DNA from: Nocardioides conyzicola
GTDB lineage: Bacteria; Actinomycetota; Actinomycetes; Propionibacteriales; Nocardioidaceae
Direction: 5' to 3'
Assembly: GCF_039543825.1 (NCBI RefSeq)
Contig: NZ_BAABKM010000002.1
Location: 2,822,133 to 2,886,132 of the forward strand
DNA: 64,000 bases
In this document: in pieces, positions 1 through 7,931 of the stretch
Layout: every line of letters begins with the position of its first letter
Numbering within the stretch: the stretch's first letter is position 1
The notes under the pieces: generated by a model
The model's input: the letters and a program-made list of their open reading frames with translations, nothing else
What the model was told of the DNA's origin: nothing
Databases searched by the model: none
Translations under genes and position numbers: made by a program

Positions 1-3000
1 GGCGGCGCGACGGTCATCCGGCGCAGGTCGGGTGCGGCGCGGCGTCCGCTCGGGGCCGACGCGGCGCCCGGGGGTCCCGCGGGGAAGCTCGTGGTCGGAG
101 CGGCGCCGGGCGCCGTGCCGGCCGGAGCGGGGGAGTCGCTCCAGGGCTGCCAGGTGCGCCGCACGGGAGCGCTCGGGCTGGCGGCCCGGGCGGCCCCCGA
201 GAAGCGTGGTGCGTCCGGGGCGCCGCCCCCGGCAGCAGCGCGGCCCGTGGCGAACCCGGCCGCGAAGCCGACCGGCGGAGCGGAGGCGCGAGCGGTGGCC
301 GCGGTGGTCCCGACGCCTGCGGCGGTCCTCGTGGTGGCGGGTGCGCCGGCGCCGGCTGCCGCGGCGGCGGGGGTCGTCAGCGACATCGGCGCGGCGGACG
401 CCCCCGCGGGAGCGCCGAAGCTGCGGACCACGCCCGCGGGAGTGATCGTCCGCCGCCAGAGCCGGGACTCGCCGCCGACCGCGGCCACCGGCGCGGCCAC
501 GGGGCTGCCCGCCGGGCGGATCGTCTGCGAGGCGCCGAAGCCGGTCGCCAGCGTGCGGTTGGCGTCGGTGCCGTGTGCCGTCGCCCGCCGGATCGTCATC
601 AGCTCCGGCATGCCGACCGCCACCCCGGCCATCCAGGGGCTGGCCACGTGCGCGCCGACCCGGCTCGCCGGGAAGGTCGAGCGGCGTACGGCGGCCGCAG
701 GCGTGGCTGCTGCGGCTGCGGCTGCGGCTGCGGTTGTGGCCGGTGTGCCTGTGGGTGCTCCAGGAGCGGCGACCGGACGCGCAGCCGTGCTCGCTGCCGT
801 GCTCGCTGCCGGGGAAGCGGCAGCGGCCGGAGCCGTCGTCGGTGCTGCCGGGGAGGTCGGGGAGGACGGTGATGCGGTGGCGATCCCTGCGGCCGGGGTG
901 CGGGCTGCCGGGGTGCCTGGAGACGGCGTGGTGGCTGCCGGTGCTCCGGGCGCGGCGCCTGGTGCCGGTGCGGAAGCCGCCGGAAGGCGACGGACGGTGG
1001 CCGCGGAGGCGGGAGCGGCCGGGGTCGAGGCGCCGGGCTCGGCCGCCAGGCGCACGACCGGGGCCGGGACCGACGTACGGACGTCGGTGGCGGGCCGGAC
1101 CTCGGTCGCCCGACGCCACAGTCGCGGGAGCCCGCGTGGGGTGCTGGGCGCAGCCGCTGCGGTGCCGGGATCGGCGGAGGACGACCCGGCCGCAGGCCCA
1201 GCAGGCGACGAGGCAGACGATGAGACAGGCGAGCCAGCGGCAGTCGCCGCGGTCGCCGCGGCCGGATCGTGCTGCCCGGAGTCGGTGGACGTCACCGGTG
1301 TAGGGCCGACTGCCGAGGGCAGACGGCGTACGACGGGCTCGGCGGCTCGGGCTGCGGGGGCCGAGGGGGCTGTGCCCGCCGGTGTCGCGGCGTCCGGGCT
1401 CGTGGCGGCCGGCGCAGCACGGGGCGTCGTGGCGGAGGGAGTCGTGGAGGTCTGCATCGTGCCGGGCGCCGCGCTCGCCTGGCCGGGAGACGTCGACGCA
1501 GAGCGCGTCGTCGTACCCGGTGCGGCGGTGGTCCCGGGACCGGTCGAGCGGCTGACCGTCCCGGTGGCCGTCGGACTGGTCGCGCGGGCGATGCTGGCCA
1601 GGCCGGCCTGCTCGCGGGCGCCGGCGGCCTGACGCATCACGAGGCTCCCGGCCGACCAGGCGTGCCGACGGATCGTGGCGGGCGCGTCGGCGCCACCCGC
1701 GATCAGCGCGGGCCCGGCGGCGGTGACGGTCGTGCTGCCGCGCACCGCGGTCTCGAGCCCCGTGGTGGGGCCGGAGCCGGGCCCGGCCGTCGAGCCGGCG
1801 GTCGCGCCGACCGGGCGAGCCCGGTCGGGGGTCGCCAGCCGACTGACGATGCTCGCCAGTCCCACGATGGGGGCGGAGGGGGGCGCCGTGGCGGCGGACG
1901 GGACCGAAGCCGGGTGGCCGCTGTGGCCGATCGGGGTGCGGCGTACCAGGCCCGCGAACCGTGACTGCTGCGAGCGCAGCTGCCACGACGGCCGGGCCAC
2001 GCGTCGCACGGGCGCGCCCACCGCGGCGGCAGTGTCGCCCGCCGCGGGAGCAACCGATCCGCTGCCCGCGACGGTTGCTGGCGCACCGCTGCCGGGGCTC
2101 GTCGCGTGCCCGGCGCTGGTCGGCGGTGCGGGATCCACCGATGTTGAGCGGGAAACGGTGGAGGGGGCACCGCCGGTGGGCGCGGGCGGGGCTGGCGGCG
2201 TCGGATCCACCGATGTGGAGCGATGAACGGTGGAGGGGGCACCGCCGGCCGGCGCGGGCTGGCCCGGCGGTGCGGGCTCCACCGATGCCGAGGGGGAGAC
2301 GGTGGAGGGGGCACCGCTGGCCGGGGACGCCGGGATCGCCGGGGCCGCCGGTGTCGGATCCACCGATGCGGACCGGGAGACGGTGGAAGGGGCACCGCCG
2401 GCCGGCGCGGGAGCCGCAGCCGGCGCGACGACCGCCGATGGGGCGGCCGGACCTGTCGGGGGCTCCGATGCAGAAGGCGGCGCCGACGCTGCCGAGGCCG
2501 GCTGGCGCGGGGTGCGGGTGGTCGCTCGCCGGGCGACCGCCGGCTGGCTGGTCGCCTGCTGCGCGGCGGCCTGCTGGGCCTGGCGGGCGGCCATGCCGGC
2601 GTTCAGCTTGGCCCGGTCGTTCTGGGTGAGCATCGGGCCGACGGCGGCGACCTCGTCCATGCGACGGATCCGGGCGACCTCACCGCGCAGACCGCCCACG
2701 ATGCCGCCCGGCGTCCAGGTCGCCTCGTTGGGCACCTCGCGCGCCGCGCGCGGGAGGCTGCGCTCGGGGAGCCGGCGGATGGCGACCGGACGGGCGGACG
2801 ACAGCCAGGCCGGCGTCCCGCCAGGCGCGTCGGTCGTACGCCGGACTGCGGCGTCCCCGGAGTCCGGTGCGGACGCGGGGGACTCGGGCTGACGCTCGAC
2901 CGGGGTCCACCAGCGCGGCGGGGCCGAGCTGGCGGAGAGACCGCGGGGGTCGGGCCCGATGAGCGCACGGCGTACGTCGACCGGCCGCGACGTCGCGGCT

Positions 3001-3149
3001 GCGAAGCGGGAGACCGACGACGCGAGGCTGCCGATCCGGCTCGGCAGGGGCCGGCCGACCGGCGGACCGGGCAGCCGCATCCGGCGTGCGACGTCGCGCC
3101 CCAGCCGCAGCTCGACCGGGGCGGGAGCCTCCGAGGACGGGGTCGTCAT
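1..3149 (-). CDS. Giant Ala/Pro/Thr-rich disordered protein of the CIS locus (3' end outside window)
   Basis: An open frame without a stop runs from an ATG at 3149 to base 1, at least 1049 codons. The ATG overlaps the TGA of the preceding tube-like gene, so translation is probably coupled. The protein is low-complexity: Ala, Pro, Thr, Ser and Gly dominate, with a poly-Ala run coded near 700-735 and a 24-residue tandem repeat coded at 2131-2430. About 15 short basic motifs of the form V/I/L/W-R-R, often followed by a hydrophobic or aromatic residue (VRRLP, IRRLPER, IRRHAW, VRRTWQP, LRRMTV), are scattered along it. I see no signal peptide, membrane helix or enzyme motif in the visible part. Its place directly after tail-tube genes suggests a CIS-associated structural, scaffold or cargo protein. 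That role is inference; the C-terminus is not visible. The G/C-rich frames on the other strand are shadows. Confidence 0.8.
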   Translation of the reverse strand, partial: MTTPSSEAPAPVELRLGRDVARRMRLPGPPVGRPLPSRIGSLASSVSRFAAATSRPVDVRRALIGPDPRGLSASSAPPRWWTPVERQPESPASAPDSGDAAVRRTTDAPGGTPAWLSSARPVAIRRLPERSLPRAAREVPNEATWTPGGIVGGLRGEVARIRRMDEVAAVGPMLTQNDRAKLNAGMAARQAQQAAAQQATSQPAVARRATTRTPRQPASAASAPPSASEPPTGPAAPSAVVAPAAAPAPAGGAPSTVSRSASVDPTPAAPAIPASPASGAPSTVSPSASVEPAPPGQPAPAGGAPSTVHRSTSVDPTPPAPPAPTGGAPSTVSRSTSVDPAPPTSAGHATSPGSGAPATVAGSGSVAPAAGDTAAAVGAPVRRVARPSWQLRSQQSRFAGLVRRTPIGHSGHPASVPSAATAPPSAPIVGLASIVSRLATPDRARPVGATAGSTAGPGSGPTTGLETAVRGSTTVTAAGPALIAGGADAPATIRRHAWSAGSLVMRQAAGAREQAGLASIARATSPTATGTVSRSTGPGTTAAPGTTTRSASTSPGQASAAPGTMQTSTTPSATTPRAAPAATSPDAATPAGTAPSAPAARAAEPVVRRLPSAVGPTPVTSTDSGQHDPAAATAATAAGSPVSSSASSPAGPAAGSSSADPGTAAAAPSTPRGLPRLWRRATEVRPATDVRTSVPAPVVRLAAEPGASTPAAPASAATVRRLPAASAPAPGAAPGAPAATTPSPGTPAARTPAAGIATASPSSPTSPAAPTTAPAAAASPAASTAASTAARPVAAPGAPTGTPATTAAAAAAAAATPAAAVRRSTFPASRVGAHVASPWMAGVAVGMPELMTIRRATAHGTDANRTLATGFGASQTIRPAGSPVAAPVAAVGGESRLWRRTITPAGVVRSFGAPAGASAAPMSLTTPAAAAAGAGAPATTRTAAGVGTTAATARASAPPVGFAAGFATGRAAAGGGAPDAPRFSGAARAASPSAPVRRTWQPWSDSPAPAGTAPGAAPTTSFPAGPPGAASAPSGRRAAPDLRRMTVAP
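2131..2430 (-). repeat. Four tandem 72-81 bp repeats inside the disordered CIS protein gene
   Basis: Units start at about 2131, 2203, 2275 and 2356 (spacing 72, 72 and 81 bases). Read on the coding strand they give a 24-27 residue unit with the near-invariant core GGAPSTVSRSTSVDP followed by a variable Pro/Ala-rich segment. The third unit carries a nine-base in-frame expansion. All units keep the reading frame, so the array is a protein-level repeat likely to vary in copy number between strains. Confidence 0.9.
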
Positions 3150-3634
3150 GACGCCTGCGTGACCGCCCGGAAGCCGTGGTGCGCGACCTCGAGCTCCTCC
3201 TCGAGCGGGTCGCGGCTCTCGACCGAGAAGTCGGGGCCGCGCCAGCGCACCGGGAAGACGTCGATGAACTCCCACGAGCGCAGCCGGGTGCCGACGGGAT
3301 CGATCACGGTGACCGCCCCGGTCGACTTGGTCAGCTTGTTGGAGTTGCTGGCGAAGCCCTCGCCCGAGGTCTTGTTGAACCAGTCGAAGAGGTCGTTGGC
3401 GTTGGTGACGCCGCGCTTGAAGACCAGGTTGGGCCAGCTCATCCGGCCCGGGATCTGGTGCGAGTAGCTGTTCTGGCCGCCCTCGCGGATCTCCTCGACC
3501 TGCACCGTCACGTTGAGGCCGGAGACCTCCTTGAAGACGCCGAGCTCGACGCCGTCGAGCTCGAAGAGGAAGCGGTTGGCGATCGGCAGGTCGCCACCGA
3601 GAGGCGTTGTGGTGTCACTGCTGCCCATACTCAC
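3146..3634 (-). CDS. Phage tail tube-like protein (T4 gp19/Afp5-like), CIS
   Basis: A 162-residue protein of the phage tail tube family. It opens with the typical segment NRFLFELDGVELGVFKEVSGL and ends with a beta-rich C-terminus. In Afp/PVC-type contractile systems a second and third tube-like protein near the main tube gene joins the tube to the baseplate. This is the second tube-like gene here and lies downstream of the main tube (4251-4724), so a tube-initiator role like Afp5 is likely. The reading begins at GTG 3634; ATG 3628, two codons in, is an alternative. It overlaps the end of the DUF6760 gene and its TGA overlaps the ATG of the giant disordered protein, giving a tight leftward operon. 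Confidence 0.85.
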   Translation of the reverse strand: MSMGSSDTTTPLGGDLPIANRFLFELDGVELGVFKEVSGLNVTVQVEEIREGGQNSYSHQIPGRMSWPNLVFKRGVTNANDLFDWFNKTSGEGFASNSNKLTKSTGAVTVIDPVGTRLRSWEFIDVFPVRWRGPDFSVESRDPLEEELEVAHHGFRAVTQAS

Positions 3635-3794
3635 GCACCGCCTGCCAGGCTCGATCGTTCAACGAGACCACCGCTCGCACCATGCGGACCCGGTCCATGT
3701 GCTCGAGGTCGAGCAGCTCGTCCATGCGCCAGTGCAGGTGGTACGCGAGAAACGCTATCTCCTGCCAGAGGGCTTCGGTGGGGTAACGCATCAT
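3615..3794 (-). CDS. DUF6760-like small protein (59 aa) of the CIS operon
   Basis: A short frame between the tail assembly gene and the second tube gene. It starts at ATG 3794 (a second ATG follows at once) with a GAGGTGA ribosome site, and ends at TGA 3615-3617, overlapping the next gene. The product begins MMRYPTEALWQEIAFLAYHL and continues with a helical, charged segment containing a LEHMDR motif. The pattern Tyr-Pro, Trp-Gln-Glu, Phe-Ala-Tyr-His and Leu-Glu-His fits the DUF6760 family, very small proteins coded beside tail tube genes in actinobacterial and cyanobacterial CIS loci. Function is unknown; a tail-chaperone or tape-measure-like role is speculation. Codons such as ATA, TTT, TTG, CGA and GAT are unusual for this genome. 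Confidence 0.8.
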   Translation of the reverse strand: MMRYPTEALWQEIAFLAYHLHWRMDELLDLEHMDRVRMVRAVVSLNDRAWQAVREYGQQ

Positions 3795-3811
3795 TGTGCG
3801 GTCACCTCAGC

Positions 3812-4246
3812 TCATTGGGCCTTGCGCGGGATCTCCTCGACCGCTCGACGCAAGTTCGGTCGCGGACCCGGATCCGGCTGTTGTGTCGGCTCGGTGCCGA
3901 GGAGGGCGGACGACGCCTGGGCGTTGACCAGTGCGTCGTACTCCTCCTGGCTGCCGAAGTTGATCACCCCGTAGAAGTCCTGGAGGAACGCCAGGTCGAC
4001 CGCGAAGAGGCCCTCGATGTCGTACGAGGTGACCAGGTCGAGGCTGCCGAGCGCCTCCACGACCCGCGTCAGCACCAGGATGGTGAGACGCGGGTCGTCG
4101 GGGCCTTGCACCGTCGGGTCGCGCAGCGGCTCGAGCTCGTCGCGCGCTGTCGCCAGCCGCATCGTGCCCGTCTTGTGCAGACGACCCTGCCCGTCCACGT
4201 AGCCACGCGGCAGGGTGAATTCGTACGACGTACGCAGTGAGCTCAC
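3812..4246 (-). CDS. Phage tail assembly protein (chaperone-like), CIS
   Basis: A 144-residue protein starting at GTG 4246, four bases after the tube gene's TAG. The N-terminal half (EFTLPRGYVDGQGRLHKTG, MRLATARDELEPL, then a segment ending IEGLF..DLAFLQDFY) matches the small tail assembly proteins found beside tube genes in CIS and Mu-like tails. The C-terminal 30 residues are Pro/Arg-rich and look unstructured. In phages such proteins chaperone the tape measure or tube during assembly; the same job here is inferred. It is followed after 17 bases by the DUF6760 gene with its own ribosome site, so no programmed frameshift is needed. Confidence 0.75.
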   Translation of the reverse strand: MSSLRTSYEFTLPRGYVDGQGRLHKTGTMRLATARDELEPLRDPTVQGPDDPRLTILVLTRVVEALGSLDLVTSYDIEGLFAVDLAFLQDFYGVINFGSQEEYDALVNAQASSALLGTEPTQQPDPGPRPNLRRAVEEIPRKAQ

Positions 4247-4250
4247 GTGC

Positions 4251-4724
4251 CTACTTAACCCGGTCGAGGCGCTCGATGACCAGGGTGATGGTCTCCTTGA
4301 CCGCCTCGCTGGACTCCGTGCTCACGGCGTCGGTCGCGATCTTGCTCGGCCAGCCCTTGATGAAGTTGAAGCGGCCGATCTCCACGAACGACGTGTCGTA
4401 GAGGACGATCGAGCCGTTCTTGCGGGCGCTGGCCCGGTCCATCGTCAGACCCTTGTCTCGGATCGCGATGAACCACTTCCAGATCGGGTCGGCCATGGCG
4501 TCCGAGGGCGCCATCCGGGTGATGGTCAGGTCGGGCGCCTTCTGGGTGTTGCCCCGGGTCTTGACCACCTGCATGCGGCCGGTGGGGCCGTTCTGCTGGA
4601 TGGTGACGACGTCGTGCTCGACGTCGAGGCCCGAGACGCCGGACAGGATGATGTTCTCGCCGTCGATCTCCAGGTAGAAGTTCTGGGCGACGATCGGGTC
4701 GGTTGAGATGAGGTCGTTGGGCAT
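4251..4724 (-). CDS. Tail tube protein (Afp1/gp19-like), CIS inner tube
   Basis: A 157-residue protein with the gp19/Hcp-like tube fold signature: NFYLEIDGENIILSGVSGL at the N-terminus, an RMQVVKTRGNT loop, PDLTITRMAPSD, then DPIWKWFIAIRDKG and a final beta strand region ending ETITLVIERLDR. This is the expected subunit of the rigid inner tube, stacked as hexamers within the contracting sheath. It directly follows the sheath gene (53-base gap) in the same operon, the standard CIS order. The 157-residue length is usual for main tube subunits. Confidence 0.9.
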   Translation of the reverse strand: MPNDLISTDPIVAQNFYLEIDGENIILSGVSGLDVEHDVVTIQQNGPTGRMQVVKTRGNTQKAPDLTITRMAPSDAMADPIWKWFIAIRDKGLTMDRASARKNGSIVLYDTSFVEIGRFNFIKGWPSKIATDAVSTESSEAVKETITLVIERLDRVK

Positions 4725-4777
4725 GACTGTGGACTCCGGTCTCTAGTGAGGTCTCGTGGGGTGACGGGGTCCCGGCG

Positions 4778-6352
4778 TCAGCCGGCGACCTGCTTCTTCT
4801 GGCTGATGCGGAAGACCACGAACTCGGCCGGCTTGACCGGCGCGATGCCGACCTCGACGACCAGGAGGCCCTGGTCGATCGACTCCGGCGGGTTGGTCTC
4901 CGCGTCGCACTTGACGTAGAACGCCTCGTCGGCGGACGTGCCGAACAGCGCACCGGCCGACCACAGGCCGCGGAGGAACGCTCCGACGGTCCGCTTCACG
5001 CCCTCCCACAGCGCCATGTCGTTGGGCTCGAAGACCGCCCACTGGGTGCCGGTGAGGATCGTCGCCTCGACCATGTTGAAGAGGCGACGGACGTTGATGT
5101 AGTTCCAGTCGGTGTCCGACGAGAGGGTGCGCGCGCCCCAGATGCGGATGCCGCGGGTGCCGAACGGGCGGATGCAGTTGATGCCGATCGGGTTGAGCAG
5201 CGACTGCTCGTTCTGGGTGACGGTGCGCTCGATGTCGAGGACGCCGCGCATCGTGTCGTTGGCCGGGGCCTTCCACACGCCGCGGGTGTCGTCGGTCCGG
5301 GCCCAGACGCCGGCCACGTGGCCCGACGGCGGGATCAGGATCTCGGTGTTGCCGTTGACGCCGGTCGGGTTGTCGACCTTGACCCAGGGGTAGTACAGCG
5401 CGGCGTACGCCGAGTCGTACATGGCGACGTCGCTGCGCCACTCCTTGATCTGCTGCGGGGACATCCCGGGAGGCGCGTCGAGGACCGCCATCCGGTTGCC
5501 GTTCTGCTCGCAGTGCGAGATCAGCGCCGTCTGCACGGCCTTCCAGAGGTTGAGGTCGATGGTGCCGTCCTCGCCCGTGGCGGCGGTGACGAGGTCGGGG
5601 ACGATCACCATGGTGACGTCCTCGGCCACGGCCAGGCCGTTGATGCCCTTGCGCGCCGACTCGGAGCCGGCGAACTTCGCGCCGGTCACCGGGACCGGGG
5701 TGGGGGCGGCCTTCTCGAGCGGGTAGACGCCCGGCTTCACGAGCTCGAGCTGCGACGCGAGGTCGACGTCCTCGTCGAGGTTGAGGTCGATCTTGATCTT
5801 CGTCGAGGTGGCGTTGACCTTGGTCGCGACGTTGCTGTCGCCGCTGCCGAAGCCGAGGCCGGAGAAGGACTCCACGGCCGCGCCGCCCTCGAGGACGGTG
5901 ATCGTGAAGGTGGCCGGGCCGTCGACGTCGTCCTCGCCACCGTCGTCGGTGGTCACCTGCAGGGCGATGTTGGCGTCGGGCTCCAGGCTCTCGACGGCGA
6001 CCGGCAGGCCGAGCGAGCGGTCCGCGGCCGGGAGGGCGAGGCGGGCCGGCTCACCAGCGGGCTCCGTGTTCGGGACCCGGCAGATGTAGGCGATGCTGCC
6101 GCCGTTGGCGAAGTAGCCGTAGACGGAGAGCGGCAGGATGCAGCCCTCGGCGAAGCCGCCGTACAGGGACTCGAACTGGGTCCAGCTCGTGACGAGCCGG
6201 GGGGACAGACCCTGGGGGTCGTTGGGGTCGTCGCTCGGGAAGGTGGCCGTGAAGCCCACGAAGGCTGCTACCGCGGTCGGCGCGGCTGACAGGACCTTCT
6301 GGGACGACGGGACCTCTTCGACGTAGACGCCGGGTGCGGTGTATGTGGGCAT
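4778..6352 (-). CDS. Contractile tail sheath protein, CIS
   Basis: A 524-residue sheath subunit. The N-terminus PTYTAPGVYVEEVPSS and the C-terminal segment with EGVKRTVGAFLRGLW, GALFG, FYVKCDAETNP and VEVGIAPVKPAEFVV are hallmarks of sheath domains that interlock by strand exchange and drive tube ejection. A variable acidic insertion lies at about residues 125-225. ATG 6352 is preceded by the purine-rich stretch GGATGAAGAG. The gene heads the sheath-tube-assembly-tube operon; the transposase-like gene is divergent from it across a 156-base gap. Identification is firm. Whether the particle acts intracellularly or is released cannot be told from this window. Confidence 0.95.
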   Translation of the reverse strand: MPTYTAPGVYVEEVPSSQKVLSAAPTAVAAFVGFTATFPSDDPNDPQGLSPRLVTSWTQFESLYGGFAEGCILPLSVYGYFANGGSIAYICRVPNTEPAGEPARLALPAADRSLGLPVAVESLEPDANIALQVTTDDGGEDDVDGPATFTITVLEGGAAVESFSGLGFGSGDSNVATKVNATSTKIKIDLNLDEDVDLASQLELVKPGVYPLEKAAPTPVPVTGAKFAGSESARKGINGLAVAEDVTMVIVPDLVTAATGEDGTIDLNLWKAVQTALISHCEQNGNRMAVLDAPPGMSPQQIKEWRSDVAMYDSAYAALYYPWVKVDNPTGVNGNTEILIPPSGHVAGVWARTDDTRGVWKAPANDTMRGVLDIERTVTQNEQSLLNPIGINCIRPFGTRGIRIWGARTLSSDTDWNYINVRRLFNMVEATILTGTQWAVFEPNDMALWEGVKRTVGAFLRGLWSAGALFGTSADEAFYVKCDAETNPPESIDQGLLVVEVGIAPVKPAEFVVFRISQKKQVAG

Positions 6353-6473
6353 CTCTTCATCCGCTCTCAGGACAGGTTGCTGGACATCGGCACACTGCTC
6401 CCGGCCCGGGGGCCGTGCAACGAGAACGGCGACACATGACCCGAAATGACTACTCCGATGGCGCAGAGATGTC

Positions 6474-6503
6474 TTGACGGTTCGCGGCGGTCGTCCTCAT
6501 GAT
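6474..6503 (+). promoter_or_regulatory. Promoter of the transposase-derived HTH gene
   Basis: TTGACG at 6474-6479 and CATGAT at 6498-6503 are separated by 18 bases, and the ATG of the HTH gene begins five bases after the second box. This would give an almost leaderless transcript. It lies in the gap shared with the divergent sheath gene, so a protein bound here could affect both. Confidence 0.45.
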
Positions 6504-6508
6504 CGGGC

Positions 6509-7510
6509 ATGCCCAACCGCCCCGCCGCGCCGCTCCAGCTGCGCGAGGGGGACCACCCCAGGCTCATCGCGATGACGCGGAGCCCGACCGTGCGGGCTGG
6601 ACTAGCCCAGCGGGCCCGGATCCTGCTGCTCGCCGCGGACGGACTGTCCAACACCGAGATCGCCGACAAGGTCGGCGTCTCCCGTCCGACGGTCCTGGTC
6701 TGGCGCCAGAGGTACGCCGAGCGCGGCATCGACGGGCTGACCGACCTCGCCCGCCCGGGCCGCCGTCCGGAGGCGTCGGCGACGGACGTGCTCCGGGCGA
6801 CCCTCGCGCAGCCACGGCGGCGCCTGGGTGTCACGCACTGGTCGTCGCGGGTGCTCGGGGACGAGCTCGGCGTGGGTCGTGGCACCGTGGTCCGGGCGTG
6901 GCACACGTACGGCGTGCAGCCGGTGCGCGGCGGCTACCGGTTCGCCGTCACGCCCCCGCTCACCGGCCGGGTGGCGACCGTGCTCGCCCTGCGGATCGGG
7001 CCTCCTGAGTCGTTCGCCGTGCTGGACCTGCGCGAACCCTCGCGCGCCGGCGACCGGTCCGACGACTCGGCCGCGCAGGATGCGCTGCACGACCTCGCGG
7101 CGGCCCTGCACCGCGACCTGCCGCCGGCGCCCCTCGACGCGGGCGCGGCGCTGCTCGGCTTCCTCGACGAGGTCAACCGGTGCCGTGCGCACTGGCCGAC
7201 GGCGTCGCGGCTCCACCTGGTGACGGACGGCCGCGGACCGGTCAGCCTGCCGGCGCTCCGTGAGGCGCTCGCGGTGCGCTCCCGGATCTCCGTGCACACC
7301 GCGCGCGACCCGGATCGCTGGCCCCGCATGCTCGACGCGTGGCTCTGGATGGCGGCGTACGGCGCCGCCGACCCGACCACCCTCGTGGCGGGCGCCGAGC
7401 GGGTCCGGCTCGGGCTCGCGCCGGGGGAGGTCTTCGCCTGGTCGCTCGGGGCCCGGTCGAGCGGTGCCGAGCCGTGGCGGCTGATGCCGGCCCGGCCAAT
7501 CGTCAAGTGA
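6509..7510 (+). CDS. IS630-transposase-derived HTH protein, catalytic triad broken (domesticated?)
   Basis: A 333-residue protein. Residues 35-80 (RARILLLAADGLSNTEIADK, then VGVSRPTVLVWRQRY and a GLTDLARPGRRP tail) form the typical N-terminal HTH of IS630/Tc1-type transposases. Residues 110-140 (HWSSRVLGDELGVGRGTVVRAW) match the second HTH. The rest still follows the family's order (GPPESFAVLDLREPS, RLHLVTD, DRWPRMLDAW), but catalytic positions have drifted. From memory of the family consensus, the first Asp is Arg175, the second is kept as Asp240 and the final Glu is Asp276; the terminal TSSSWLNQVE-type motif is lost. No terminal repeats are seen. It is intact, codon-matched and inside the CIS cluster facing the other way, ending 12 bases from the PAAR gene. 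A recruited DNA-binding regulator is the best inference; a decayed transposon is the alternative. Confidence 0.7.
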   Translation: MPNRPAAPLQLREGDHPRLIAMTRSPTVRAGLAQRARILLLAADGLSNTEIADKVGVSRPTVLVWRQRYAERGIDGLTDLARPGRRPEASATDVLRATLAQPRRRLGVTHWSSRVLGDELGVGRGTVVRAWHTYGVQPVRGGYRFAVTPPLTGRVATVLALRIGPPESFAVLDLREPSRAGDRSDDSAAQDALHDLAAALHRDLPPAPLDAGAALLGFLDEVNRCRAHWPTASRLHLVTDGRGPVSLPALREALAVRSRISVHTARDPDRWPRMLDAWLWMAAYGAADPTTLVAGAERVRLGLAPGEVFAWSLGARSSGAEPWRLMPARPIVK

Positions 7511-7522
7511 CTTCCGAGCCAG

Positions 7523-7912
7523 TCAGCCGGACGTGGTCCGCATGGCGCCGGGCATGGTGATCTGGATGACCCCGCCGTACGCGCACATGCAGGTGGACCC
7601 CGAGACCAGGGCGGGCTGCTTGCCGAGCATCGTCTTGACGGCGCCGGGCACCCACGGCGCGGGAACGAGCGGGACGCAGGGCATCGGCGTGAGCACGCCC
7701 AGGGCGGCGGCGGTCGCGGCGGCGACGGTCGGGTTGGCCAGGCTGTTGCACATGCCGAACGGGGGGATGTTGGCACCGCCGGCGTTGTCCATGATCGTCG
7801 CCGCCGGCCGGCCCTCGACCATCACCTTGCTGGTGCCCTTGGCGACCAGCGTCGAGGGCGCCAGGCCGAACGAGCACTGCAGCATCGCGCCCATCACCGC
7901 GTTCTGACCCAT
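7523..7912 (-). CDS. PAAR-like (DUF4280) spike-tip protein, CIS
   Basis: A 129-residue protein starting at ATG 7912 with a clear GAGGAGGAA ribosome site. The upstream in-frame extension to 8143 is a shadow of the lipoprotein gene. The sequence (QNAVMGAMLQCSFG, MVEGRPAATIMDN, IPPFGMCNSLANP, CVPLVPAPWVPG, SGSTCMCAYGGVI) is the DUF4280/PAAR-like pattern: short hydrophobic beta segments with regularly spaced Cys and Pro. Such proteins cap the VgrG-like spike and often bind a metal through the Cys residues. It lies 19 bases after the lipoprotein gene and converges on the HTH gene. In a CIS context a tip role is well supported; no toxin extension is fused. Confidence 0.85.
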   Translation of the reverse strand: MGQNAVMGAMLQCSFGLAPSTLVAKGTSKVMVEGRPAATIMDNAGGANIPPFGMCNSLANPTVAAATAAALGVLTPMPCVPLVPAPWVPGAVKTMLGKQPALVSGSTCMCAYGGVIQITMPGAMRTTSG

Positions 7913-7931
7913 GACGTTTCCTCCTCGTTCC

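Noticed and set aside
91..1632. Long Ala/Gly/Val-rich open frames on the plus strand in the first 3 kb
   Set aside because: They mirror the GC-biased minus-strand frame that runs unbroken from 3149 to 1; the minus frame has the coupled start, the operon context and in-frame repeats.
3612..4246. Programmed frameshift joining the tail assembly gene to the DUF6760 gene
   Set aside because: There is a 17-base gap, a separate ATG and a good ribosome site; no slippery heptamer was seen near the stop.
6353..7522. Active IS630-type insertion sequence
   Set aside because: No terminal inverted repeats or obvious TA duplications, and two of three catalytic positions are changed.
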